A DNA stretch of 64,000 bases from Apiospora phragmitis (lineage: Eukaryota; Ascomycota; Sordariomycetes; Amphisphaeriales; Apiosporaceae), in contig JAQQWL010000002.1 of the NCBI GenBank assembly GCA_038363925.1, positions 1,736,001 to 1,800,000 of the forward strand, read 5' to 3'. The first letter of the stretch is position 1, and the number at the start of each line of letters is the position of its first letter. Positions 13,908 through 25,982 of the stretch are shown here, piece after piece. A program made the position numbers and the translations under genes. The notes under the pieces are model-generated. The model was not told where the DNA came from and ran no database searches. It was given only the letters and a program-made list of their open reading frames with translations.

Positions 13908-15103
13908 AACTCTTGAGGGAGGAGGGGAGGAAGAGATTACCATAGCAAGGGTTGTGACGACGGATGCATTGACGCATGAAAGTCATGTTTGGCTGATGAG
14001 TTTTGTGTGACTGTACATATATGATGAGTCGGAACGTGGTCAGATGGCATGATAGTGTTAGAGAGTTTGCTCTGGTGGGTTATTGTTTTCAGGTAGAGTA
14101 CACTGGGAATGGGTTTCATTCACTCGGCCAGTTATAGCCCCTTTTTGTCAAAATCTTGTGACGTTCTGTCCCGTAGCCACCAACTGTGCAAATAAAACGT
14201 GGACCCAGTCTGCCTCCCGCGACACGGGCCGCAATGTTAAAAGATTCGCTAATTACCTACTTAGTCTTTATGGTAGCTTTACCCACACCACTATACCTGC
14301 CTTTGGGCCGCCTCAAGGGTAGCAAAAATGAGTTCGTTCAGCGAAACACGGATTATGTCACCTTCCCTGCTGTCAGTAACTCATCTTCTCTCATATCGAA
14401 AGAATTGTTGGACAAGATGACAATCAACGTACCGTATTTTCCATGAAGCTTCTCAAGCGTATGAGGCCAGCGGCCATCAAGCCTAGGGTGTCGTCAGCGT
14501 CACGCTGTCACTGCATGGTGCAAATTAAATGCCTAAAGGATGTGACTAACCAGTGTTTGCAGAACCACCAATCGGTCAAGGCTGCAAGCCTTGGACCTCG
14601 GAAAGAGGCAAGCGGATGTAGTTGAGTCCGATAGATTGCCAATAATACGAGATAGGACAGAATCTACGACACAGCGCTCAATATCCAGCTCGATATCCAA
14701 GCCAAGTAGGAACGAGATACATACCAGCAAAAGGCCCGTCACTACCAGGGACGACACGAAGGCCATCTCTCACAAGAAATTGAAGTCACGTATGAACAGA
14801 TGGGATTATCACCAACACCTATCACAACCACATATGCAAGTGATAGTGGTTAACACGTGAAAGTTGGCAAACAGAGTTTAGCAATAGGTGTACTGGGATA
14901 GCGTGATCGAGTAAGGCATAGTATTCGGCCTGACGTCTATCTAAGCATAATAAAGGAAATTGTTACCGCGTCGCATAGTCTCATCTGGTATACCCTTAGC
15001 GGAACCTTATCTTCTTCAACTCTACATATTTCCGCCCCACATTTACACCGAGGGGAAGTTCCGCGTCTATTTTAGTCGTATTTATGATTTGGCAGACACC
15101 TTG
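13908..15103. other. Intergenic region
   Basis: Lies between the Pro-rich frame and the 3' end of the P450 pseudogene. Short frames on both strands have no recognisable features. Confidence 0.4.
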
Positions 15104-16980
15104 TCATTTCGTCCTGTCGGTCAAACGCACCAGGACCTTGTGGCCAAGCCAGAGATAAGAAGAGTCGCAGTCGCGCTCCCACACAAAACTGTCCGCGTTG
15201 GTCATGCGCATCTCGTAGCGGAACGACAAGCGCGCCAAGACCAAGCGGGCCACCTGCAGCCCCAGCTCGCGCCCGAGGCAGGCGCGCGGTCCGAACAGGA
15301 AGGGGCGGTAGGCAGAGTGGTCGTCCTGCTAGAAGTCGGATCCAGGCCCTCTGTCAAACCAGCGTTCGGGACGGTACTCCTCTGGGTGCTTCCAGTACTT
15401 GGGCGACCGCTGAATCGTGTACTGGTCCACCGCCATGGTGACGCCCGTGGGCACCCAGACGCCCTCGACGTAGCCGCCCTGGGACTGGCGGTGCATGCCG
15501 GTGCCGTTGGCCGGCGAGATGAGACGCATGGCCTCGCTGATGGCGCCGTTGAGGAAGGGCCGGCGCGCGATGGCCTCGCCCGTGATGTCGCCCTCGCGCG
15601 CGAAGGCCGCGCTCAGCTCGTCCCGGAGCCGGGCCATCTGACGCGGGTCCCGGAGCAGGAAGTACAGCGTCGACGACAGGCAGGTCACGGTGGCGTCTTG
15701 GCCGACCATGACGAGCATGGCCGCGTTGCTCTGGAGCTCGTCCTGCGTCAGGTGGATGCCCTTCCGCTCCGTCCCCACGATGGCGCTCAGGAAGTCGTGC
15801 CCGCGGTCTGTTCGCTGGAGTGTTCTAGAACGCGCTCACACATACATTAGCTCTTGGGTTAAATCATATCGCTTTCACTTTAGGATGAGTAGGTCTGTAC
15901 ATACTCGCGCAAAGTGCCGACGGGGGAGGATCCCGCGGGATCTGAAACATGCCCGGGAATGACGTGACAAGTGCTTTGGTACATGAGCCGACCAACGGGA
16001 CAGTGAGCACGTTTTGCATGACTTCTAGAACCGGAATTATGGCGCAAGCAATCTTCTTCAGTTTGTTGAACTTGACTAGATTCTTATGGTATCAACACAT
16101 GATTTAGCGTTGGAAAAAGGAAAAAGTAAACTCTTTCCCGAGTAACGTCCCCAGCTGACTCTTCGGTAATGGGTTACCAAACGACAAGTCTCACAACATA
16201 TCCCACGTCAGCTGCGAGATATGTTCCGTGATGTTGATCTCGGCGCCTTCTTTCGCGGCAAAATCGAGCCTTTCATGGTACGCAGTGATCCAGTTCTGCT
16301 GGATCGCTTCTTGCTTCCGCAGCTCCCGGATCGTGAAAGCCGGCTGCACCGCCTTTCGTAGCTTCTCGTGCGCCTGGGGCTCGACTGCCGTGAGGATGTT
16401 CGGGGCAGGTCAAGACATCACACCGAGCAGCCATTCGATGGTGCCTTTCTTGGTAAAGGCCTCTTTTCCGGAACCTCCTGCAGAACCTGCGTTATGGACG
16501 GCAGTGAGAGCGACGGTGGTGGCGAACGAGACCGTGTTGGGGCCAACACGGACGATGTCGCCTAGTACGACCCGGTTAGCGACCACGCCAGCTGAGGCAC
16601 AAAGGGGCAGGAACTCACCATAGTGATCATGCAATCTCTTTATGTCTCGATTCAGATGCTTCCCATGAAGAGATCGCATCATCCAAAGCTGCATCAGTTA
16701 GCCATGATCACATGTGTGTCCTTTTTGGTATCCTCTTTGGAGGCCTTACCGGAGAAACAGCTGCCAGCTTGGGTCCAGGCACGTTGGCCAGGGGGTGAAG
16801 GAAGTATGAGTAGCAACATAGTGCTAGAGTGATGGACTAGAAACATGGCATCAGAAAGATCCTATCAGTTGGAAAGAATGGCGGCCATACTGCAGTAATC
16901 CCGAGGAGAAGTGAGAGCCCCGGGTCTCTCTGGGCAAGAGCAGCATAGGCCGTCTGTCGGATTTCAGTTTGCCAGTTCAT
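15104..16980 (-). pseudogene. Cytochrome P450 (CYP65-like), inactivated by stop codons
   Basis: Almost a whole P450 can be followed on the minus strand. Exons 16980-16891, 16836-16750 and 16688-16619, and one starting 16561, join with GT-AG borders: membrane helix, NVPGPKLAAVSP hinge, [12 protein letters not shown]. Later come GQDATVT (I-helix), SEAMRL (ExxR), EEYRPERWF (PERF) and the heme loop [13 protein letters not shown], ending at 15104. Lesions: TGA at 16412-16410; TGA at 16193-16191 in the TWDML segment, where Trp is usual; TAG at 15331-15329 in front of the heme loop; and a region 16,140-15,800 whose frame I could not restore. The enzyme would be an ER-bound monooxygenase. It is divergent from the terpene synthase, so it was probably the oxidase of that pathway. 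Confidence 0.85.
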
Positions 16981-17462
16981 TGTGTCAGGATAAATATCAT
17001 AATTCCCATTCAGCCTTGGTGCTAGCAGCGGACTACCGGTTGTAATTAATGAATTACAAGTCCAGAGTGAATATGCCTAGTATTGAATAGACGCGAACAC
17101 GTATCATGAGGTGTCAGCTCGAGGCGGTCGACATGATCGTCGCTGTCGCTGTCAATCACACGAAGTTTCCTATGATATTGATACACGAGACATTCAATAA
17201 TGGCTGGGCGCCACATGACCCGGGATAGCTCACGATGAGATCTACCAAGAGACGTAACCCCTGGTCCATGGATGACAGGCGAGTCAGCGTCAATTCAATT
17301 GGCCACCGCCCTATAAAGAATCCTTGCTATTACTATGAAACCCGCCGCTATTAATGGCCCCGTTGCTAGATCATTGGACTCCTTCTGGACAACACAGGGC
17401 CGCACCGAAGCACTAACTACCGTCGGTGTCAATTGCCATCAGCAGAACTACACAAACCAATC
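16981..17462. promoter_or_regulatory. Shared divergent promoter of P450 and terpene synthase
   Basis: A 482-bp gap between the start codons of two divergent genes. On the + side a TATAAA lies at 17312-17317, about 150 bp before the synthase ATG at 17463, with an ATTGG (inverted CCAAT) at 17298-17302. I cannot identify a pathway-specific binding site. The layout suggests co-regulation; that is inference. Confidence 0.4.
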
Positions 17463-19861
17463 ATGGCGTCGACGGATACTCAAGAGAAGTGGCTTCACTC
17501 CGTCGAAGTCTCGGCCGACGAAGTTTGGAAGACCGGCTGCTTTACCACTCTACCGATCCGCATTCATCGACGGAACGAAATTGCGGATGAAGCCACGCCC
17601 CAGTCCATCCGGGACTGGCACCAGCACGTCGGCGACGGCTGGGAATCTCGATCCGGCTCCGCTATGTCGCCCGTGGGGAATTGGTGCGCCTTTATCTTCC
17701 CGGAGTCGTTGGAAGAGCGACTGCACTCCATCACATACCTCGCCAACATTGGTAACATACATGATGGTACGTGGATAATGCGCTAATAGCAGAAAAAAGC
17801 TTCTTCCCAGTCTCCCTAGTTACTGACAGGTGCTGACAGGTGCTTTTCGAGCCGCTGTTTAGACGCAGCTGAGGACCTCACCCTTGAAAACGCCCTGGAA
17901 GGGCACAAGCACTTTAGCGATGCCTTGGATGAGACCTTGGGGTCGCTGTCCACCAAGGAGGCCAAGACCATCAAGATGAGGCAGCTTGTGAGCCAGTGCG
18001 TTCTACAGATCTTAGCTTTGGACCGAGACATGGGCATGCGGATGATCGAGTCGTATCGCAAGAAGTGGCTCGACGTCATGGAGCACGAAAACTACGATGC
18101 GATGCAGTCCCTGGACCAGTATCTGGCCTTTCGCATGTTGAACGGCGGCATGGAGTAAGTAATCAGTTTTCAACTTCCTCAACCTACACAACCCATGGAT
18201 ACTGATGCGCTTTGTGGCCCAGGCCGCTTTGTCTCATGTGCCAGTTTGGTATGGATCTCAACATCTCGGATGAGGAATTGCAGCTTCTACGGCACATCTT
18301 CGAGCAGGCAGAGTCTGCTCTGGTACTGACCAACGACTACTAGAGCTGGGAGCGCGAGTATAATGCCTGGGCTACCAACAGGTCTCGTATCGTTAACTCC
18401 ATCGAAGTCCTTTCGCGTCACCAGGGCATCGACTTCAACGAGGCAAGGGAAGCAGTCCGCAAAATGATTGGTGACTATGAGGCGGAGTATGTGAGGCGTA
18501 AGGATGCATACATCCGGGACCACCCATCGACTTCTGCTGCTCTACGCAGCTTTGTCGAAGTATTTGGGCTCGTGGTGGCGGGGAATCATTGCTGGTGTGC
18601 GAACTGCCCAAGGCATCATGCGTGGAAGAAAGAAGGAGTCGTCTCGGACGAACCCAAGACACAAGACATGGATATCACTTCCCCACCGGTGGATGTTGGC
18701 GCCACTGTCGACTCGCCCTCGGCAACCTCTCTAACGCCTGATGTTACGGAAAGCTCCTCCACTCTCGACTCTGGGTCGGCCACATCGGATAGCGACGACC
18801 CACTTCAGCCCACAAGACCCAGTAAGAAGAAAAAGTACGACGACGCAGCAACGAGCTCAGATATGCACTTGCTGACCCGGAATCACCCTGTCGACTCCCC
18901 GTGCCGGTACATCTCGTCACTGCCGTCCAAGGGTGTCCGGACGACCTTCATCGACGCGCTGAACCAGTGGTTTATGGTCAAGACGGAGACGCTCAACGTA
19001 GTGAAGGACGTGAACAAGACGCTCCACAACGCGTCGCTCATCCTCGACGACGTACAAGACGCCTCCCCGCTCCGGCGCGGGCGACCCGCAACCCACGCCG
19101 TCTTTGGAGTGGCGCAGTCCGTCAACAGCACGACCTACCTGTTCGTGCAGGCCGTAGCCGCGGTGCACGCGCACTTCGACGCATCCACGCACGCGGTCTT
19201 CCTGGATATCCTACAGCGCATGCACGTCGGGCAGGGGTACGACCTCCAGTGGAAGTTGCACGCGGCTTGTCCCTCGGAGCGGGAGCACCTGGAGATGGTG
19301 GACGGGAAGACGGGCGCCATGTTCGAGCTGATCGTGGCGCTAATGGCATCTAAATCCTCCAAGGCCTTCCCGTCCGCCGCCAAGAAGCTCCATTCGAAGG
19401 AGGAGGAGGGCGGAGAGGAAGGTCGCTTGCCCTTCCACCGGCTCACGCGGTTGTTCGGGCGGTTCTTCCAGGTGCGCGACGACTTCATGAACCTCAACTC
19501 GGAGCTCTACGCTCAAGGGAAGGGCTTCTGCGAGGACCTGGACGAGGAGAAGCTGTCGTTTCTCCTTGTCACCTGCGCGAATAAGGACCCGGATGCGTTC
19601 CGGCAGATCATGGGGATCTTCCGAGCGAGGGGAGCCGTCGGCTCGTCCGCCTCGGCGCCCTCGCTGACCAGGGAGGCGAAGTCCTACATCCTGTCGCTAT
19701 TGGACGAGTCCGGTGTTATGGAGGCTACCAGGGCTTGGCTTGTCGACTTGGAGTCGCAGGTGGAGACGGAGATCAGTGGCCTGGAGGACCGTTACGGCAC
19801 ACAGAACTCTATGCTTCGGGCATTGCTTTTGACGCTCAGTGTCAAGGACAGTAAAAAGTAG
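17463..19861 (+). CDS. Chimeric terpene synthase (class I cyclase + prenyltransferase, fusicoccadiene-synthase type), in-frame TAG
   Basis: Exons 17463-17766, 17863-18154 and 18223-19861; about 744 codons, close to known fungal chimeric synthases of about 700-750. The cyclase domain (1-330) has the Asp-rich motif DDAAED (about 102-107), formed across intron 1, and an NSE motif read as NDY-stop-SWERE. A Ser/Pro/Asp-rich linker (about 300-420) leads to a GGPP/GFPP-synthase domain with DDVQD (474-478), followed by RRGRP, and DDFMN (from 618). Such enzymes build a C20 or C25 prenyl diphosphate from C5 units and cyclise it. The TAG at 18341-18343 (codon 239) sits inside the metal-binding NSE motif; everything after it stays open for 500 codons. 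Either a recent nonsense mutation or a base error. The ATG at 17463 is the first in frame. Confidence 0.9.
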
Positions 19862-20437
19862 CTTGGGGAAGCCGTATTAGATGAGAGACAAGTAATATTG
19901 AGAACGCCATTAACACGGAAGGAAATAAGAAGGCACGGTTTCCCGTCCCGGGTCTGCCTGCACGCATATGTATAATATATTTTTCTTCTAAGACTCGGTA
20001 CTCTGAACACTTTTGCCAAGTCTCATTCGTTTGGCATGGACAGTGGCGAGGTTGTACGACGTGAGATAGTCCGTCCCTCCCATCCTACCCTGTCTTTTGA
20101 CATGCACCTGTCGAACCCAGCGCCATTGGGACTCAGCATCATCAAAGCCTGCCGCCGACCAGCGGCGCGACTTGATCAGTGCCTTTGTCCAACTCGATGC
20201 TATTCCTCAAGATTGGGACGCAAAGGGCCGCGGATACTAAGCCACCGCCGTGTGCCGCGTACCTGCAGAGCAAGAGGAGTGTGGGTGGTGCCATGCTTGG
20301 GTGCTTTGAAGCTGTTTTGGTTTCGAGCTTTACTGTCTAATGGCAGACGCATCCTAGTCTCCTTGAATAGCAACATCTTTCTTTATATACTTGGGTTGAA
20401 AGCAGACATGATTGGCTACAATTAGCCCGTTACAAAT
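19862..20437. other. Intergenic region between convergent genes
   Basis: 3' flanks of the terpene synthase (+) and sirtuin (-). The + strand has a 129-codon frame at 20036-20425 with no protein-like features. No RNA gene or repeat seen. Confidence 0.4.
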
Positions 20438-21541
20438 TTATATACCCGTCCTCTTCCAGTTCTCAGGGTCACCTATAACCGGCTTCAACAGTTCTGGCAG
20501 TACCTGTGCCGCATCTCCCACAAAGACCCAATCCTTACCCGGCCGCAAGCCCTTGGCATCGCCAGCGTCGATGTTGACGGTGGCGATCCTCGCGCCCTTC
20601 TTGCGCGCCTTCTCCGCGTACCCCGCCGTCGGCCAGACCTTGCTTGACGTGCCGATGACAAGACACAGGTCGATGGGTTCAGTGTCCTCCGCAAAGAGGG
20701 CCTCGGCCTCCTGCGCTGTGCTTTCAGCGAGGGCCTCGCCGAACCAGACGACGCTGGGACGCAGAATGTTGGCTTTGCACTGAGGGCATTGCGGGAGATC
20801 CTCTTTGCTCAAGCCGGACGAGAGACGGATGTCGCACATGGGACGGGGGCGTGCACCTGGCTGTTCCTCGCCCTCTGCTGCAGCAGCCTTCAGTGGCGTG
20901 AGGTCGTCCGCCGAGGGCGACTTGTCCTCAAACTTTCACCGAGAATCTGCGCATTCTTCCGCGCGATCCCGGCCAGTAGCATCCCGTTCGCCTTGGGTTT
21001 GGATCCCGGCTCGATGCGCCCCATGGCTGCGGCCTCGTCTCGGGTAGTATCGAGCGCCGGCGTCAGGGGGTCCTTGAAGTTGTCCTTTTCGACGTACCCG
21101 CAGCCCACGGCATCGAAGCAGCACAAGTCGAACAAGTTGCCATGAAGTTGCTTGAGCTGCGCCTCCGGGTGGCCCGCGCGGGGGGCTCAGGTTGTCGACA
21201 TTCTGCGTCAGCGTCACGCACCCGGGGCAGACGCGGCGCGCCAGCTCGGCCAGCGCGTAGTGCGCCGGGTTGGGCCGGGCCTGCAGCGCCGCGTGCCGCC
21301 GGTAGGCGTAGAACTGCCAGACGAGGCCCGGGTCGCGGCGGAAGCCGGCGGGCGTCGCGACTTGCATCATGTCTTGGCCGTGCCAGAGGCCGTTGGTGCC
21401 GCGGAAGGTCGCCAGGCCCGAGGAGGCGGATATGCCGGCGCCCAGGACGGCGACGATGCGCTTGGATTGCTTCAGCATATTGTGGAAGTCGGCGACTTCT
21501 TTAGGGTTGAGGCCTGGTGTTGGTGGGGTCATATCGGACAT
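20438..21541 (-). CDS. Sirtuin, class III (SIRT5-like NAD-dependent deacylase), two frameshifts
   Basis: About 367 aa. Visible in order: VLGAGISASSG (NAD site), TFRGTNGLW, FYAYRRHAAL (the Y..R pair that in SIRT5 binds negatively charged acyl groups), TQNVDNLSP, the catalytic His in QLHGNLFDL, zinc cysteines CC...CGY and later CPQC, VVWFGE, and GTSSKVWPTAGY before the end. The family removes acetyl, succinyl or malonyl groups from lysine using NAD. Two frame breaks occur: a run of six G on + (21180-21185, one too many) and TTT at 20934-20936 (one too few). All motifs lie on the expected strand in order, so the gene is probably intact in the organism. The ATG at 21541 is natural. Confidence 0.9.
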
Positions 21542-21831
21542 GGTTCAGGTTGCGGCAGTTTCTCGTTGATGTTGGCTACCTGTTTATGTGGCCGTTCATG
21601 AGAACAGAAAGACGCAAGATGCAAAACGTCAATTAATAGATCTTGGGAATGGAAAGCCTGTCATTTTTACATGCGGTATAGTCGTACTTCTGCCTAAAGT
21701 TAGGGCATTCTACGCAACACTGCCACAGCTTCACAGCCCCTTTGACCCACACCCCTGTCAGCGACTTGGCTTGGTGAATCTGCCGGACTTCCTTCGCGTG
21801 CCCCATATAAACATGACGAGTCGTCAGCACA

Positions 21832-23703
21832 TCATTGTTTATGCGGCGCGCCAGTGCCTCCCTCAAGAACAGTGACGATTTCCTTCAGCTTGCAAACCAC
21901 GTCGCGGTAGATCGCATTTTGCAAGTCCGGATCACTGAGGTCTTTGCTAGACGCAAAGTTGCCTTCGAGACACTGTTGAGTGATTCTCTGATACACTGGT
22001 CCCAGCCGGTAGCTACACTCCGCGATGAGCCGAATCATGCTGATGTCCTCAGTCCAGAGCGGCGACCAGTATCCGATTTGGAGCAATGCCCTTCCCAAGC
22101 TGTACAAGGTAAGGTTACTAACGCCATGTACTAGTTGCGCCTCCAAGACCTTGTTATCTACATCGAGCAAGTCGGACCCGTGGTGGTTCTGCTGTGGGAT
22201 CTCAGAGCTGATGTGTAGGGTTGCCAGGGCTGTCGCGAGACCGTCGGTTGTCTGAAAGTAGGACAGATCCCTGAGATACCACGAAGGTTGCAGCCAAGGA
22301 GTGGAAGCAAATTGCAGGATACCGTTAACTAGCGTGAGGGCAAGTCTCACCTGCTGATTTACGCTCACTCCAGACTCCTCGATGGTGTAATCAAAGATTC
22401 TATCTAGCTGAGCGGTGTCCCGTAGGGCCTGTTGGTCGAGGCACTCCTTGTGGTCGCATTCTTCATGGCAGACTGGATGAATAAGGTGTCGAACCTGGGC
22501 TGAGCTGTCGAGGTAGCAACTGCACCCGGCGGACATCGTTTGCGTACAGAGCTGAGTGCACATGTCCGCAGATGAGCCAAGGTTCATTGGTGTTGCGGTA
22601 GTCGATGGGATGGAGCTGCTAGATTGAGAGGGTCGTGTCTGCCGCGATGAGCTTTCATCTTCGAATCGTACACGCCTGACCCTAATGGTATGTTGGCGGA
22701 TGTCGTCCGCCTGCGAGGTTCCTGGCGGAGAAGTACAGTCAAAGTTTAGGCTCTCTGAGCGAACCAGAACGTCAACCGAAGTACTGGACGGTCGTTAGCC
22801 ATTGTGGCCTCATTATCATATGTGCAGAGTTCTCTAACCCGTCCTCTAGATCCCTGCACTGTGTTCGATAGCGTACCACGACTCTGAAACTCGCATCAGT
22901 CCTGTGGTCTAGAAACAGGCGAGCTTCATGGCCGGTATGCTTGACCTGCGTACAGGACCAACATGTACTGAGAGCTGTATGGAAGGATTTCGAGTTCTTT
23001 GAAACGTCTCGATACGACGAAGGTAAAGGACTTGAAGATCTGTTCTGTGGAAAAGCGACTGCTCGTGGATCCCCACGCCTGTCTGAGTTCCGTCCGATGC
23101 TGTTCAGCGCGTGATTATATATCCTGAAATCTTCTATCAGCGACTCATATTTTGACCTGTTTCGAGTCAGGTCGAGTGCCTCCTTTGTACTCTCCACGCC
23201 TTTTAACTAGACATGTTTCGTTAACAGCGGGAGCGGCCTCCATGGACTACGTAAACATACCTTCACATCAGGATGTTGAGCATCCCCAGAGAAAGCATTG
23301 AGTGATTCATCCATATCGTTGATATGCTCATGGATGTTTCTGACCACATTTTCAAATCTACCAAATCGATCTCCTAAGTGACTCCTGATCTTCTCATCCA
23401 CTTGGTGTGTGTACCACCCCGGATGGTCAACTTCGTGTGTAAGGGAATAAGCGAGGTCGATGTCTAGAAACTGTTGTAATATGAACTCGCATTCATCAAG
23501 GAAGACCTCTATTTGTATTATCTGTCTGAGAGTCACGGTGCCCTCTGAGATAAAAACTCACCTCTCTGGCACCCGAACAGCTTCCTCGGCCTTTTGATCT
23601 CCTTATTGTGTTGCCGCAGTCCTTCGAGCCTTTTCAGGACCACCTTGCCCCCTTTGATAGTGGCGATACATAGAGGCACAATAGCAAGGGCCAGTTCAGC
23701 CAT
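21832..23703 (-). CDS. DUF7580-type fungal protein
   Basis: Exons 23703-23562, 23508-23261 and 23206 onward, with 53- and 54-bp introns (GTGAGT, GTATGT donors); about 588 aa, a normal size. The N-terminus MAELALAIVPLCIATIKGG is the short hydrophobic helix typical of this family, followed by a basic helix and FLDECEFILQQFLD. The second half holds LDVDNKVLEAQLVHGVSNLTLYSLGRALLQIGYW and ends near CKLKEIVTVL. The frame changes once between about 22,830 and 22,771, where a T-T pair at 22775-22776 (as AA on +) may have one base too many; an unseen intron is also possible. The function is unknown; such genes are common in expanded accessory families near HET and NLR-like genes. Confidence 0.72.
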
Positions 23704-24045
23704 ATTTGCAGCTGTGGCAGACAACCTCTGGGGAACTGACTTCTGGGAAGAGGGGGTGCGGGGGTAAGTGACCTTTCCACTTGGGACCCAACCTCAGATG
23801 TGGTCAGGCTGTATGCAGTACAACGTGGCAGGGCTTTGTGCTCAGGCCACGCTTCATCCGTACCCCTCTTTCTTCTATCGGCTGAGTAGGCGCCTTAATA
23901 GTTCAGGCCAGTATCAACTGACTTAGCCATTGTAAACAAAACATATTCAGCCTCTCTCCTCGATCGATTCGAACTACAATTAGAACCGCCGCTCTTCTTA
24001 ACAGATCTTTTCGATCTCAAATATAGTAGTTGGAGGCTTCAATTA

Positions 24046-25640
24046 ATGTCGGGACTCGATGCGATCTCGGATTGGCGGCGGGCCGTCAGGCAGGAAAGCC
24101 ATGAGGCTGTATCAGCCGGACTGTACCCGCTTGCAAAACTTTACACAGCCTGCAACCTACTATACACAGATATTCTAACAGAACTTTCTAACCAGGGTTC
24201 AATGCAGTCTGTAATGACCAGTCTACAGCGAAGCCAGGACTCATTGAAACTTTGGGCTCACGGCTATGGCGTCGTCGAGGGACACTTGGACGACTCGCTC
24301 TACAAGTCTAGAAGAGCTCGGATGGGCACGTTTCGTCTTCTGGCCAGCGTATGCCAAACTCTCACGAAGCGTAGGTTTCACTTACGTGGGTATGTTACTT
24401 GTTGATGTATGTCTTCTCCCGCTGATTGACGACGACCAACAGCCCCAGATACACTCCGGTGCTGGCGAGGTGTCCGAGGCGCTATTAAGACTGAGAGAAC
24501 ATATCGGACAGAACACCGAAGATTCCGAAATTGATACAGAATGCGAGGAATTTATAGACAGCGATGAGAAACCCTCCGACATCGCTGAAGATCTTAAGAC
24601 TGATGTCCAATGCCTTCTGGATTTTGGATACAGATTTCATGAAAAGGCCATCCACCACGCATCGAAAAGTCATGAGCTAGCTGCAATGCCAACAGATCAA
24701 GTTTCTGAAATGTTTATCAAGACTGACACTCTTGTTTCGACGTTCACCGACCGCATTCGCGAGCGATACCCATCTTGTATGCCGGGTTTGGTTGAGCTTC
24801 TTGGAAATGCTCAGCGCGATCGGTTCATCCGATGCCAAGAAATCAAGGACAAGAATCGCCAGGAACGACTGCCTGGATCGTCTTTAGTTGAAACCTCAGC
24901 ACCATCTACAATATTTCATGACTCTGGTCTGGGAACCTCTGTACCCACAGGAAGCCAATATGCCGACACCATAGTATCATATGCAGGAGGCCAAGGCGGC
25001 TCAGTCCGGATTCCACCGCTACCTGAGAATGCTAGCCAACGTACCCCATTTGAGTGCATTGGATGCGAAAAGATGGTTGTGTTGACCAACGAATCTGCTT
25101 GGAAGTAAGTCGACTCTTGATGTCCTTATATCCCTTTGCTGAACACCCAAACAGGAGGCATCTGTTCAAGGATCTACAACCTTACATTTGTTTGGATAAT
25201 GACTGTGGAGATGGTATGCCGACCTTTCCCACAAGGGCTCAGTGGAAACAGCACTCCACCCTTATCCATGCCAATTCTATACCATGGCAGAGTTCCCAAT
25301 GTCCGATCTGTCTAGGAGAGATGCCAGAAGAGACTTCTCGTGCCTCAAGTCATCTGGCAGAACACCTAGAGCAGATTGCCCTCATAGGACTACCGACTAC
25401 CCCATACTCTGCAGAAGGGGCGGACAGCCTTCCCGACAATCTATTGTCAGGTAGTTCGATACCCGCTATGTGGTATTGTGTGAGTATTGAAACTCCTTCA
25501 TTACGACATGAACTGACGCTACTTAGTGCCAATGCCATTCAGGACCCATGACATTTGCGTTGAATGACGACTGCGCCGGTTGTCAAATTACGCGATGTGG
25601 CAATTGCATTATAGAGTCACATCATTGGAAGCCACGATAA
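24046..25640 (+). CDS. AcuF-type C2H2 zinc-finger-domain protein
   Basis: Four exons. Exon 1 starts at ATG 24046; the first intron ends at 24442 or 24448, but its donor is uncertain (GTATGC at 24349 is my choice). Exon 2 ends at 25104, exon 3 is 25155-25479 and exon 4 is 25527-25640, with 50- and 47-bp introns. The N-terminal half is helical. The zinc region starts FECIGCEKM, crosses the intron as WKRHLFKDLQPYICLDNDC, then a C2H2-like QWKQH...H and CPICLGE with HLAEHLEQIAL. The short last exon adds a cysteine-rich end (CQCHSGP...CAGCQITRCGNC). This is a plan seen in many fungal accessory proteins, some with NACHT or kinase partners. The specific role is unknown. Confidence 0.78.
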
Positions 25641-25982
25641 CTCTAGATAGAACCATAGTATCTGGTATTAGTAATAACATTTGTAGTTGTGGAGACTTCG
25701 TAATATTGCCAGTTGATTATCCTTAGTATGAATGAACACAGACCCTTTAACCGCGACTTATAAGCCGACAAAATAACAAGAATAATTAACACAATGTAGC
25801 TGCCTTATTGTTACACCACAACTAACTACACTCGCACGTGGACAACGGCCCCTAGAAAGCCCTCAACTCTATCAACGGCAATCGCTGACCTCGCCTCGTG
25901 TCAACCCTTCCTCGGCATACACGTAGTATTCATCTGATCGTAGCTGTAGCAGATCGCAGCAGTTAGACAAGTAGGCAGGCAA

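Noticed and set aside
13482..13943. Gly/Arg-rich frame on minus
   Set aside because: Shadow of the Pro/Ala-rich + frame, which has the signal-like start and block duplication.
14960..15850. 296-codon frame on + across the P450
   Set aside because: Antisense shadow of the P450 C-terminal exon, where the heme loop and ExxR lie on the minus strand.
20036..20425. 129-codon frame on + after the terpene synthase
   Set aside because: No domain, no codon bias, no conserved-looking segment.
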